From: Candidatus Bipolaricaulota bacterium
Lineage (GTDB): Bacteria; Bipolaricaulota; Bipolaricaulia; UBA7950; UBA9294
DNA length: 7,973 nucleotides
Reading direction: 5' to 3'
Assembly: GCA_003979035.1 (NCBI GenBank)
Contig: RXOA01000088.1
Coordinates: 1-7,973 of the forward strand
The notes beneath the pieces are model-generated. The model was not told where the DNA came from, searched no databases, and saw only the letters and a list, made by a program, of their open reading frames with translations. The position numbers and the translations under genes are program-made. Below, piece after piece: positions 1 through 5,883 of this stretch (position 1 is the stretch's first letter; every line of letters starts with the position of its first letter).

Positions 1-312
1 CGCCTGCTGGAGGAAGACGGGTACAACCCTGATCTTCTCGCACTGGCGTGGATGGAGTTCAAGGAACCGCAGCCGGCAGAGAAAATCGAGGAGTTCATCG
101 AACTGGGAGCGAGGCGGTTGCTGTTCTTCGCGGCGGCGATCAGTGCCGAGTCGATCCACAGCCAGGTCGACATTCCGGAACTCGTCCACGAAGCGACCGT
201 CCCCGAAGGGTTTGAAAGGATCAACCTTGGGGCGTGGAATGATGATCCGCTGGTGATCGCGGCGATCAAGGAGCGGATCGACCGTCAGTTTGCTGATCTC
301 GGCGGGGGGTGA
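1..312 (+). CDS. Ferrochelatase/CbiX-like chelatase, C-terminal part (5' truncated by window edge)
   Basis: The reading frame is open from base 1 and ends with TGA at 310-312, so about 103 C-terminal residues of a longer protein are visible; the internal ATG at 52 is not needed as a start. The segment has the pattern of the class II chelatase fold (ferrochelatase, CbiX/SirB): a 'MEFKEP' strand-turn, a helix, then 'GARRLLFFAAA' as a buried strand, followed by 'SIHSQVDIPELV', which matches the CbiX-type motif with a metal-binding histidine just before a DIP sequence. Family members insert Fe2+, Co2+ or Ni2+ into tetrapyrroles in the cytoplasm. Which metal and tetrapyrrole apply here cannot be read from this fragment. 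The end of the gene overlaps the convergent methyltransferase gene by 47 bp. The family call rests on motif resemblance only. Confidence 0.5.
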   Translation, partial: RLLEEDGYNPDLLALAWMEFKEPQPAEKIEEFIELGARRLLFFAAAISAESIHSQVDIPELVHEATVPEGFERINLGAWNDDPLVIAAIKERIDRQFADLGGG

Positions 313-1096
313 GATCGTCAGGGATTGGCCTTTTCTCTTGGCAACGGGCCTGCTGGGCGGACTTGATCTGCTGAGCCTGCTCTTTCTTGGCCACGTAGAC
401 TGTGGCTGACGACTCCCCGCCGGAATAGCGGTTGGCGAAGGTCACAACATGCGTCTCGGAAGAGCAAAACACCGGTTCGAGCAGATGAGTGAATTCCGCA
501 TCCGGCGGATCGTTGGACCACAGTCCGAAAACACCTCCCGGATGGAGTTTCTCGGCCAACTTCCGAAGTCCCGCGACGGAGTAGAAGGCGCTGTTTCCCG
601 GGGCGAGCCACTGACGGGGGGAATGATCGATATCCAGCAACACCGCGTGGGCAAGCCGGGGTGGGGCGGCGCGATCGAACCCACCTCCGGATGACGCCAA
701 CTCAAAGAAGTCGGCATGAACGAGCGTACAGCGGGGGTCCGAGGTCAGCTTGTTCCCCAGCGGTACGAGCCCCCGCCGATGCCAGTCGATCACAGGCGCC
801 ATCACCTCAATCACCAGCAGCGACCGAACGGACGTGTTGTTGAGCACCGCGGCCGCCGTATACCCAAGACCCAAGCCGCCGACCACGATGTCGAGGTCGG
901 TGCCGCCCAGCGCGGCCAGCCCGAGCCGCGCAAGCTCGATCTCGGCGGCGGTGAACAGGCTCGACATCAAGAACTCGTCGCCAAGCTTCATCTCGTAGAT
1001 GACTTGCCCTTCGACCATGAGATCCGCCCGACGCCGAAGACTGATCGGTCCGAGCGGGGTCTCCTGATAATCCAGTTCTTCGAAAGCTGACGCCAT
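266..1096 (-). CDS. Spermidine-synthase-like SAM-dependent methyltransferase
   Basis: A 276-residue cytoplasmic protein, with no signal peptide or membrane segment. The layout is that of the spermidine synthase/methyltransferase superfamily: an N-terminal beta-strand region (about residues 1-55), then a Rossmann core with a glycine-rich SAM loop 'GGLGLGYTAAAVL' (about 73-85), an acidic strand end 'VIEVMAPVIDWH' likely to bind the ribose, and 'VHADFFEL' for the adenine side. The strand where true spermidine synthases carry a catalytic D-x-T/S-D-P motif reads 'LLDIDHSP', so aminopropyl transfer is not assured. The final 35 or so residues are polar, look unstructured, and lie partly over the neighbouring convergent gene. 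The ATG at 1096 is chosen because GGAG sits about 6 bases upstream. It probably uses SAM or decarboxylated SAM; the acceptor is unknown. Confidence 0.72.
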   Translation of the reverse strand: MASAFEELDYQETPLGPISLRRRADLMVEGQVIYEMKLGDEFLMSSLFTAAEIELARLGLAALGGTDLDIVVGGLGLGYTAAAVLNNTSVRSLLVIEVMAPVIDWHRRGLVPLGNKLTSDPRCTLVHADFFELASSGGGFDRAAPPRLAHAVLLDIDHSPRQWLAPGNSAFYSVAGLRKLAEKLHPGGVFGLWSNDPPDAEFTHLLEPVFCSSETHVVTFANRYSGGESSATVYVAKKEQAQQIKSAQQARCQEKRPIPDDLTPRRDQQTDGRSAP

Positions 1097-1262
1097 CTCA
1101 TCTCCATCTTCTGGCTCCGTTTCGAAACGTACGGCTCATCCTACCTGCCTGCCGCATGCTTCAACCAGGCCAAGCTCACGGATTTCTCCCATCGACACGA
1201 TTTGATCCTGTGTTTGGACTGTTGCCGCGCCGATCCGAACGACACCCTCTCCCATCTTGTGT
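1097..1262. other. Short intergenic gap, no gene seen
   Basis: This 166-base gap separates the stop of the beta-helix protein gene from the start of the methyltransferase gene, both on the minus strand. Apart from the palindrome at 1118-1129 and the methyltransferase ribosome site, I see no RNA gene, no convincing small gene and no strong hairpin with a T-run. The only inverted pair near the upstream stop is GACAC/GTGTC with a loop of about 12 bases, which is weak for a terminator. Confidence 0.5.
1118..1129. promoter_or_regulatory. 12-base perfect palindrome upstream of the methyltransferase gene
   Basis: The sequence CGTTTCGAAACG is its own reverse complement and lies 22 bases upstream of the methyltransferase ATG, just before its ribosome site. 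A dimeric repressor could bind such a site. It is short, present once in this window, and may be chance, so its role as an operator is inference. Confidence 0.25.
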
Positions 1263-3209
1263 CTACTGCAGAGTGCCGATCCGGATCTGATAAAGCTTGT
1301 CATCGAACCAGTTCTCATTGGTGCGCTGGGTCGCCCACAGGTACTGCCCGTCCCAAGTCAGGTCCCATGTGCCTTCGCTGCAAGCGTAGATCGAGCCGAG
1401 CGACTGACCGGTGGCGGAGACGCGCTCGATACCGCGGCCTCCGGGCACCCAAAACGCTTCGCCGTCCCATGCCAATCCGCCACCCCCGCCCTGAAGCGCA
1501 ATCGTGTTCAGTAGGTTTCCCTGCCGGTCGACCCGGTAGATGGTGGAGCTGGTCCAACCCATGATGCACAGCGCCTGCCCGTCCCAGGCGATTCCCTTGG
1601 CCCCGCCGGTGGGATCGGGGATGGTGAAGCTCCCGAGCACGGTGCCGCTGGTCGTCATCTGGTAGACCTTCTTCTCGGCGAAATCGTTGATCCACAGGTG
1701 CTCGCCATCGTAGGTCATGCCCCACGCTTGTGGGCCAGGGAACGTCCAGTGGGTGAGGACGGCTCCGGTTGCGGGATCCAGGCGATACACGTCCCCCCAC
1801 AAGGTTGCGGTCCAGATCGCCGAGCCGTCCCAGGTGACGCTCCACGTCAGCCCTAAGCCGTCTCCGATCTTGTTCACCACGGTTCGGGTGGCATCGCTGT
1901 CGGGATACACGTACTGGAAGCGATCGAGTTGCCGGTCGCCCGGTGTGTAGCCGAGTTCGTACGGCCGAACGTCGGGCATCGGGAAGGCGATCGAGCTTGG
2001 CGCGGGCATTCCGCCAGGTAGCCAGGTCACGGTTTCGGGACAGCTGGGCATGTCGGTGTGATTTCCTCCAAGGACGGTCCCGGCATCGATCCGGAGCGTG
2101 TTGGCTCCTTCGCCGCACTGGATTCCGGTTTCGTTCTCCGCAACCAAACACCCGTTGACGACCAGGGTTCCGTGATCGTCGACGGACAGGCCCGCAGCAG
2201 CGTTTGCCTCGACGATGCAGCCGTCGATCGTCGCCGTCGAGGCGTCGACGTGAATGCCGTGCGTGCCCGATTCGGCGATGTAGCAGTCGCGGATCGTCAC
2301 GTCGTTGAACTGCTCCATGGCGATCCCGTTGTAACCGTTTTGATAGATGCGCGCCCGTTCCAGCGTCGGCCGGCAGTAGGACTCGAAGTAGATCCCCTCC
2401 CAGTTGTTCCAACGGACGATCAGATCCGACAGCGCCGGGCTGGAATTCCACAGATTGAGTCCCTGCTGAGCGAACTCCAGGATGGCAAAGCGGATCTCCG
2501 ACGCACTCGACGCGTTCACGAGGCGGAGCATCCCCCAATCGCCGTTCATCGGATCGGGGGCGTCGGACGTGAACCAGATGGGATCGCTCGCCGTGCCGAC
2601 AGCCTTCAGTGTCCCCTCCACCCTCATGCTCAGCCGGGCGCCGGGATCGGTGTAGCCGCGGTAGTGCTTGAAGCGGACAGTGGTGCCCGGCTCGATCGTC
2701 AGCGTGACCCCCGCCGGCACGAAGACAAAGCTCGTCACCCAAACATCGCCGCTCCACACGGTGTCCTGCCGGATCGTCCCCCCGACACCGCCGGAAGCTC
2801 CGCCACTCTGCAAGGCGCTCGCGCCGCTGCACATCAGCCCAGTCAGGTCGTAGGCCGCTGCCGGGGTCAGTCCGACTCCGGGGATCTCGAATTGCAGCGT
2901 ACCTGTGCACGGCATCGCCCCTGCCGGAAGCGGCGACACCCAGGGGGTGGTCGCAATGAATAGGCCGCTGGGATGCTGATCGAGAGGGGCGCTCGGCCGG
3001 ACGACCGGCTGCCCGTCGCCGCCCTCCATCGGGACCTCGACGCCATCCACCCACATCCGCCACCCGCCCCAGGCGGGGAACGCATCCAGCTCGACAACCA
3101 TCACACCCAAACCAGCGTTCCAGTCGACGGACAGGATCTCCACCGCACCAGCCGAGAGGGAGACGAAGAAGAGAACTGCCAGCACAGCCATCAGTCGTTT
3201 CACGCCCAT
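1263..3209 (-). CDS. Secreted right-handed beta-helix protein with C-terminal beta-propeller-like repeats
   Basis: From the ATG at 3209 the protein has 648 residues. It begins 'MGVKRLMAVLAVLFFVSLS', a classic signal peptide, with likely cleavage after 'AGA'. Next comes an Ala/Pro/Gly-rich beta domain of about 120 residues with a 'GGWRMWVDGVEVP' strand pair. A right-handed beta-helix follows (about residues 160-390), with 'LTIEPGTTVRF', 'VEGTLKAVG', and repeated 'IRDCYIAESGTHGIHV', 'IDGCIVEANAAAGLSV' and 'VNGCLVAENETGI' rungs typical of Beta_helix/NosD-type proteins. Positions 450-645 carry about five repeats centred on [TA][WY]DG..[LIF]W, each followed by a Y-x-[VLI]-D-like strand and a G-x-x-L turn, as in beta-propellers. 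The protein is probably exported or periplasmic and binds polymers or acts at the surface; no catalytic residues were recognised. In-frame alternative starts exist upstream (ATG 3221, 3227, 3242; TTG 3245); none has a clear ribosome site, so the start is uncertain. It is a separate unit from the operon to its right. Confidence 0.82.
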   Translation of the reverse strand: MGVKRLMAVLAVLFFVSLSAGAVEILSVDWNAGLGVMVVELDAFPAWGGWRMWVDGVEVPMEGGDGQPVVRPSAPLDQHPSGLFIATTPWVSPLPAGAMPCTGTLQFEIPGVGLTPAAAYDLTGLMCSGASALQSGGASGGVGGTIRQDTVWSGDVWVTSFVFVPAGVTLTIEPGTTVRFKHYRGYTDPGARLSMRVEGTLKAVGTASDPIWFTSDAPDPMNGDWGMLRLVNASSASEIRFAILEFAQQGLNLWNSSPALSDLIVRWNNWEGIYFESYCRPTLERARIYQNGYNGIAMEQFNDVTIRDCYIAESGTHGIHVDASTATIDGCIVEANAAAGLSVDDHGTLVVNGCLVAENETGIQCGEGANTLRIDAGTVLGGNHTDMPSCPETVTWLPGGMPAPSSIAFPMPDVRPYELGYTPGDRQLDRFQYVYPDSDATRTVVNKIGDGLGLTWSVTWDGSAIWTATLWGDVYRLDPATGAVLTHWTFPGPQAWGMTYDGEHLWINDFAEKKVYQMTTSGTVLGSFTIPDPTGGAKGIAWDGQALCIMGWTSSTIYRVDRQGNLLNTIALQGGGGGLAWDGEAFWVPGGRGIERVSATGQSLGSIYACSEGTWDLTWDGQYLWATQRTNENWFDDKLYQIRIGTLQ

Positions 3210-3307
3210 GCTTACGAGCATAGGCATCCGCAAAGGCCGCATCAAGCACCGGCTAACGGCAGAGCTCTGACCTCACCTCTATTGGCAAGGCAAGCGATCT
3301 CTCAGAA

Positions 3308-3382
3308 ATCACCTCTCGCAGAGAACCCTAGTGTCAGGCATTTGGAGGTTCTTGGCGCTCTTGGCGGCTTGGCGTGAGAAAC
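3308..3382. repeat. Palindromic intergenic repeat, copy 1 (left arm shortened)
   Basis: Starts with ATCACCTCTCGCA and ends with TTCTTGGCGCTCTTGGCGGC followed by TTGGCGTGAGAAAC. The right half (3351-3382) matches copy 2 at 3465-3496 almost base for base. The left arm is shorter than in copy 2: after CCTCTCGCA it jumps to GAGAACCC, as if about 15 bases had been lost. The right arm is built on a roughly 7-base period (CTTGGCG/CTCTTGG/CGGCTTGG). Arms of this kind, with GCAAAG or CTTGGCG steps, recur between genes in many bacterial genomes. Confidence 0.75.
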
Positions 3383-3394
3383 GACCCCACAGCA

Positions 3395-3495
3395 ATCGCC
3401 TCTCGCAAAGACACAGAGATCGCAAAGAAACCCAGTGACCTCCTGTCCTTAGTCAGAGGAAGTCCTTGGCGCTCTTGGCGGCTTGGTGAGAGAAA
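3395..3495. repeat. Palindromic intergenic repeat, copy 2 (complete)
   Basis: The left arm at 3399-3430 (CCTCTCGCAAAGACACAGAG followed by ATCGCAAAGAAA) aligns with the reverse complement of the right arm at 3463-3492 (CTCTCACCAAGCCGCCAAGA followed by GCGCCAAGGA). It is therefore an imperfect inverted repeat with arms of about 30 bases and a spacer of about 32 bases, able to form a long hairpin on either strand. It follows copy 1 in the same orientation, with AATCGCCTCTCGCA mirroring AATCACCTCTCGCA. It could be a REP-like or miniature non-autonomous element; no transposase is present here. Confidence 0.75.
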
Positions 3496-3508
3496 CTGGC
3501 TTGAAGAA

Positions 3509-3545
3509 GGTGCGAGAAGAGAAGGCCCCTCGGATTCGAGGGACC
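3509..3545 (-). terminator. Rho-independent-type terminator after the citE-leuD-like operon
   Basis: On the minus strand, 34 bases after the LeuD-like stop codon, GGTCCCTCG-AATC-CGAGGGGCC (3545-3524) forms a 9-bp stem with one T-G wobble and a 4-base loop. It is followed by TTCTCTTCTC, a pyrimidine tail richer in T than its surroundings but not an unbroken T-run. Position, stem strength and orientation fit transcription stop for the operon read from the right. Confidence 0.6.
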
Positions 3546-3578
3546 TTGGGTTTCGTCTTCGTAGTGTCAGTCTGGCGT

Positions 3579-4070
3579 CTACCCGGTGCCGAGGACTTTC
3601 TTCACGTGCGGGATCAGGCCGCCGTCTTCGAGGATGGCGAGCACTTCCGGCGGCAGCGCCGGGAACCGGTACTCGCTGTCCTTGTGTCGCAGGGTGCCTG
3701 CTTCGAAGTTGATCTCGACCTCGTCGCCGGTTTCGATCTTGTCGGTCCCTTGGGCGAGTTCGATCACCGGCAGCCCGCTGTTGATGGCGTTGCGAAAGAA
3801 GATCCGCGAGAACGACGGGGCGACGATCGCGGCGACACCCGCCGCCTTGAGGCAGGTCGCCGCCTGCTCGCGCGACGAGCCGCAGCCGAAGTTCTTGCCG
3901 GCGACAATGATATCACCGGGCTTGACACTTCCTGCGAAGCCGGGATCCAGGTCCTCCAAGGCATGTTCGGCCATCTCCGCCGGCTCCATCGGCTGGTAGG
4001 TGTACTTCCCGGGGAAGATGACGTCGGTGTTGACGTCGTCGCCGTACTTCCAAACGCGTCCCTTGCTCAT
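3579..4070 (-). CDS. LeuD/aconitase-superfamily hydro-lyase small subunit (3-isopropylmalate dehydratase/homoaconitase/mesaconase type)
   Basis: A 163-residue protein, the normal length for the short LeuD/HacB type of archaea and many anaerobes. It is the swivel subunit that closes over the Fe-S active site of the large subunit. Visible family motifs are 'YGDDVNTDVIFPGKY' (residues 9-23), 'GDIIVAGKNFGCGSSREQA' (52-70), with the conserved GSSRE substrate-binding loop, and 'FSRIFFRNAINSGLP' (87-101). The start ATG at 4070 is fixed by AGGAGGAACG immediately upstream; this ribosome site also contains the stop codon of the large subunit gene, 8 bp away, so the two are coupled. The specificity loop after the TD motif reads 'GKYTYQP' rather than the YLR or YLV-type sequence of characterised homoaconitase and isopropylmalate isomerase small subunits, so the substrate is open. 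The citE-citF context favours mesaconate/citramalate or citrate chemistry over leucine synthesis. Confidence 0.88.
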   Translation of the reverse strand: MSKGRVWKYGDDVNTDVIFPGKYTYQPMEPAEMAEHALEDLDPGFAGSVKPGDIIVAGKNFGCGSSREQAATCLKAAGVAAIVAPSFSRIFFRNAINSGLPVIELAQGTDKIETGDEVEINFEAGTLRHKDSEYRFPALPPEVLAILEDGGLIPHVKKVLGTG

Positions 4071-4074
4071 CGTT

Positions 4075-4080
4075 CCTCCT
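4075..4080 (-). promoter_or_regulatory. AGGAGG ribosome site of the LeuD-like gene, overlapping the upstream stop codon
   Basis: Perfect AGGAGG 4 bases before the ATG at 4070. It shares two bases with the TAG stop of the large subunit gene (4081-4079), which supports coupled translation of the two subunits and fixes the small-subunit start. Confidence 0.8.
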
Positions 4081-5329
4081 AGAAGAACTCCCGCGGATCG
4101 GTGATCACGCCTGTGACCGCCGAGGCGGCCACAGTGGCCGGCGAGCCCAGGTAGATCTCGGCATCCGGCGACCCCATCCGGCCTTTGAAGTTGCGGTTGG
4201 CAGTGGAGATGCACGCCTCTCCCGGCGCGAGCACGCCTTGATGCGCGCCAAGGCACGGGCCGCAGCCCGGATTGAGCAGCATCGCCCCCGCTTTGACGAA
4301 CGTATCGATCAATCCTTCCCGCAGGGCGTCGAGCAAGATTTCCTGCGACGCCGGCAGCACCAGCAACCGCACACCCGCGGCTATCTTGCGGCCTTCGAGG
4401 ATCTTCGCCGCGAGCCGCAAGTCTTCCATCCGACCGTTGGTACACGTACCGAGGAGTGCCTGTTGCACCGGTGTTCCCGCCACCGTCTCCACCGGGCTCA
4501 CGTGGTCGACGGTGTGCGGCTTGGCGACCTGCGGACCGAGCGCTGACGCATCGAAGTGCAGTGTCTGTTCGTAATCGGCATCCGGATCGGGAAACACCGG
4601 AACGTAGTCCGTCTCCGCGCGCTGTTCGAGGAAGGAGAACGTCTTCGCATCGGGGGCGCAGTAGCCGTTCTTGGCGCCCATCTCGATCGCCATGTTGGAA
4701 AGGACCATTCGCGACGCGAGGCTCATCGCGTCGACCGCGTCGCCGGCGTACTCCACAGAGCGGTACAGCGCCCCATCGGCGCCGATGTCGCCGATGATCT
4801 TCAGGATCAGGTCCTTGGCCGTCACCGGTTCGGCAAGCCGTCCGTCGACGACGATGCGGAACGTCGCCGGTGTCTTCAGCCAGATCTTCGATGTTGCGTA
4901 GAGCACCGCCATCTCCGATCGACCGACGCCGGCGGCGAATGCGCCGAACGCCCCGTATGTGGTGGTGTGGGAGTCCGAACCGAGGATCAGCCGGCCGGGA
5001 AGGGCAAACCCCTTCTCGGGAAGCACTTGATGACAGATCCCCACCCCGGCATCAAAGAAGCGGTGAATCCCTTGCTCGGCGACAAACGCCCGGATTTCTT
5101 TGTGACTTTGGGCGTACTTCTCGATCGACGCCGGCACCGTATGATCAAGTACGACCACGAACCGCTCGGGGTTCTTGACCCGCTTCACCCCGATCTTGGC
5201 GAACGTTTTCGCGATCGCCGCTGTGTTGTCGTGCGACAAGCAGATGTCCGGTTCGATCTCGACGATCTGCCCGACATCGACACGATCCAGCCCCGCCTTG
5301 TCGGCGAGCACTTTCTGCGCGAACGTCAT
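4079..5329 (-). CDS. LeuC/aconitase-superfamily hydro-lyase large subunit, [4Fe-4S] (isopropylmalate dehydratase/homoaconitase/mesaconase type)
   Basis: From the ATG at 5329 the protein has 416 residues, typical of the roughly 420-residue LeuC/HacA branch. It begins 'MTFAQKVLADKAG', as family members do. Active-site landmarks are present: 'DHTVP' (62-66), 'GSDSHTTTYGAFGAFAAGVG' (117-136), and three cluster cysteines, Cys296 in 'LLGTCTNGR' and Cys356/Cys359 in 'NPGCGPCLG'. With the small subunit it should catalyse reversible hydration/dehydration of a hydroxy-dicarboxylate or tricarboxylate in the cytoplasm. A GTG at 5344 that overlaps the upstream TGA would add five residues, but it lacks a spaced ribosome site, while AGGGGTGA at 5348-5341 sits 11 bases from the ATG; I prefer the ATG. 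Isopropylmalate isomerase, homoaconitase, dimethylmalate dehydratase and mesaconase share these motifs, so the substrate is inferred only from the neighbours. Confidence 0.9.
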   Translation of the reverse strand: MTFAQKVLADKAGLDRVDVGQIVEIEPDICLSHDNTAAIAKTFAKIGVKRVKNPERFVVVLDHTVPASIEKYAQSHKEIRAFVAEQGIHRFFDAGVGICHQVLPEKGFALPGRLILGSDSHTTTYGAFGAFAAGVGRSEMAVLYATSKIWLKTPATFRIVVDGRLAEPVTAKDLILKIIGDIGADGALYRSVEYAGDAVDAMSLASRMVLSNMAIEMGAKNGYCAPDAKTFSFLEQRAETDYVPVFPDPDADYEQTLHFDASALGPQVAKPHTVDHVSPVETVAGTPVQQALLGTCTNGRMEDLRLAAKILEGRKIAAGVRLLVLPASQEILLDALREGLIDTFVKAGAMLLNPGCGPCLGAHQGVLAPGEACISTANRNFKGRMGSPDAEIYLGSPATVAASAVTGVITDPREFF

Positions 5330-5340
5330 CCCCACGGGAA

Positions 5341-5883
5341 TCACCCCTCGATCGGATCGAAGTTCATGAAGTCGGCGTAGTGAAGGATCACCGCTTCCGG
5401 CGTCCGCTTGTACGGATCGCCTTCCTTGGAGTGCGTCCCAATGATATGGAGCACCTCCGCCGGTAGGCCGTGCTTCGTCGCCAACGCCAGCCCGGAGAAC
5501 GGATGCCGGACCAGCTTGCCGTCATGCGTCTTGCGGAACGTTCCATCGTCCGCTTCCTCCATTTCGACGAGCTTCCCCACATCATGGAGGAGAGCGCCGG
5601 CAAGCAGCACGTCCTTGTGAAGCGCCAGATCGACACCGTGGTAGATCGTGTCGAATGTCTCCGCCACCCGCGCGCAGACGGTGGTCACGCTACGGACATG
5701 CTGCGCGAAGTTCAGCGTCGATTTCTTGGCCAGCGTGAACGGCATCCGTTCGAGGTCATCCGGAGTCCATCCACCCTGATCAAGCCCATCGACCAACGTG
5801 TCGATGACCTGCCGACGAAGGGTTTCGTCGCTGATCCACTCAATCTCGGGAAGGATCTCCCGAAGCCTTCCTCCTACTGCCAT
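5341..5883 (-). CDS. HD-domain (HDIG-like) phosphohydrolase-family protein
   Basis: A 180-residue soluble protein with no signal or membrane segment. The HD metal-binding signature is intact: His62 ('QHVRSV'), His100-Asp101 in 'GALLHDVGK', further histidines at 127 ('RHPFSG') and 151 ('IIGTHSKEG'), and Asp171 in 'HYADF'. HD proteins are metal-dependent phosphohydrolases acting on nucleotides, cyclic nucleotides or similar phosphate esters. The start at 5883 has a strong AAGGAGG 9 bases upstream, and the gene overlaps the end of citF by 10 bp. Its stop TGA is shared with an in-frame GTG for the next gene, so it is coupled on both sides. It stands alone, without a sensor or output domain, and its substrate cannot be told. 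Its placement inside a two-enzyme catabolic operon suggests a supporting or regulatory job. Confidence 0.85.
   Translation of the reverse strand: MAVGGRLREILPEIEWISDETLRRQVIDTLVDGLDQGGWTPDDLERMPFTLAKKSTLNFAQHVRSVTTVCARVAETFDTIYHGVDLALHKDVLLAGALLHDVGKLVEMEEADDGTFRKTHDGKLVRHPFSGLALATKHGLPAEVLHIIGTHSKEGDPYKRTPEAVILHYADFMNFDPIEG

Larger units (their letters stand above)
3246..3578. other. Intergenic region carrying palindromic repeats and a terminator
   Basis: This stretch of about 330 bases separates the end of the LeuD-like gene from the beta-helix gene. It holds two copies of a palindromic repeat (3308-3382 and 3395-3495) and a hairpin terminator (3509-3545). The short open frames crossing it have compositions that follow the repeats, and I do not regard them as genes. 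A promoter for the beta-helix gene should lie near 3250-3310 on the minus strand, but I could not find convincing -35/-10 boxes. Confidence 0.6.

Noticed and set aside
1138..1164. Possible minus-strand promoter TTGAAG (1164-1159) and TAGGAT (1143-1138) before the methyltransferase gene
   Set aside because: Each box matches consensus in only 4 of 6 positions, and the spacer is 15 bases, shorter than the usual 16-18.
1136..1318. 60-codon minus-strand open frame in the gap before the methyltransferase gene
   Set aside because: It starts inside the end of the beta-helix gene, has no ribosome site at a fitting distance that I can defend, and no family features.
2058..2963. 301-codon open frame on the plus strand
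   Set aside because: It lies antisense to the beta-helix gene, with a composition (Arg, Asp, His, Val) typical of a shadow frame and no recognisable domain.
1315..3249. 644-codon open frame on the minus strand overlapping the beta-helix gene in another frame
   Set aside because: The product is Arg/Gly-rich with no motifs and no signal peptide, as expected from reading a GC-rich gene out of frame; the overlapping frame has a signal peptide and clear repeat domains.
3399..3495. CRISPR array
   Set aside because: Only two copies, inverted arms of about 30 bases, and no regular spacers; this is a palindromic repeat instead.
3374..4082. Plus-strand open frames starting in the intergenic repeats
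   Set aside because: They begin in repeat or terminator sequence and run antisense through the LeuD-like gene, with low-complexity products.
4071..4445. N-terminal extension of the LeuD-like frame to 4445
   Set aside because: The extra 125 residues are an out-of-frame reading of the large-subunit gene; the ATG at 4070 has a perfect AGGAGG and gives the normal family length.
4556..5380. 274-codon open frame on the plus strand
   Set aside because: It is antisense to the well-supported LeuC-like gene and has no motif of its own.
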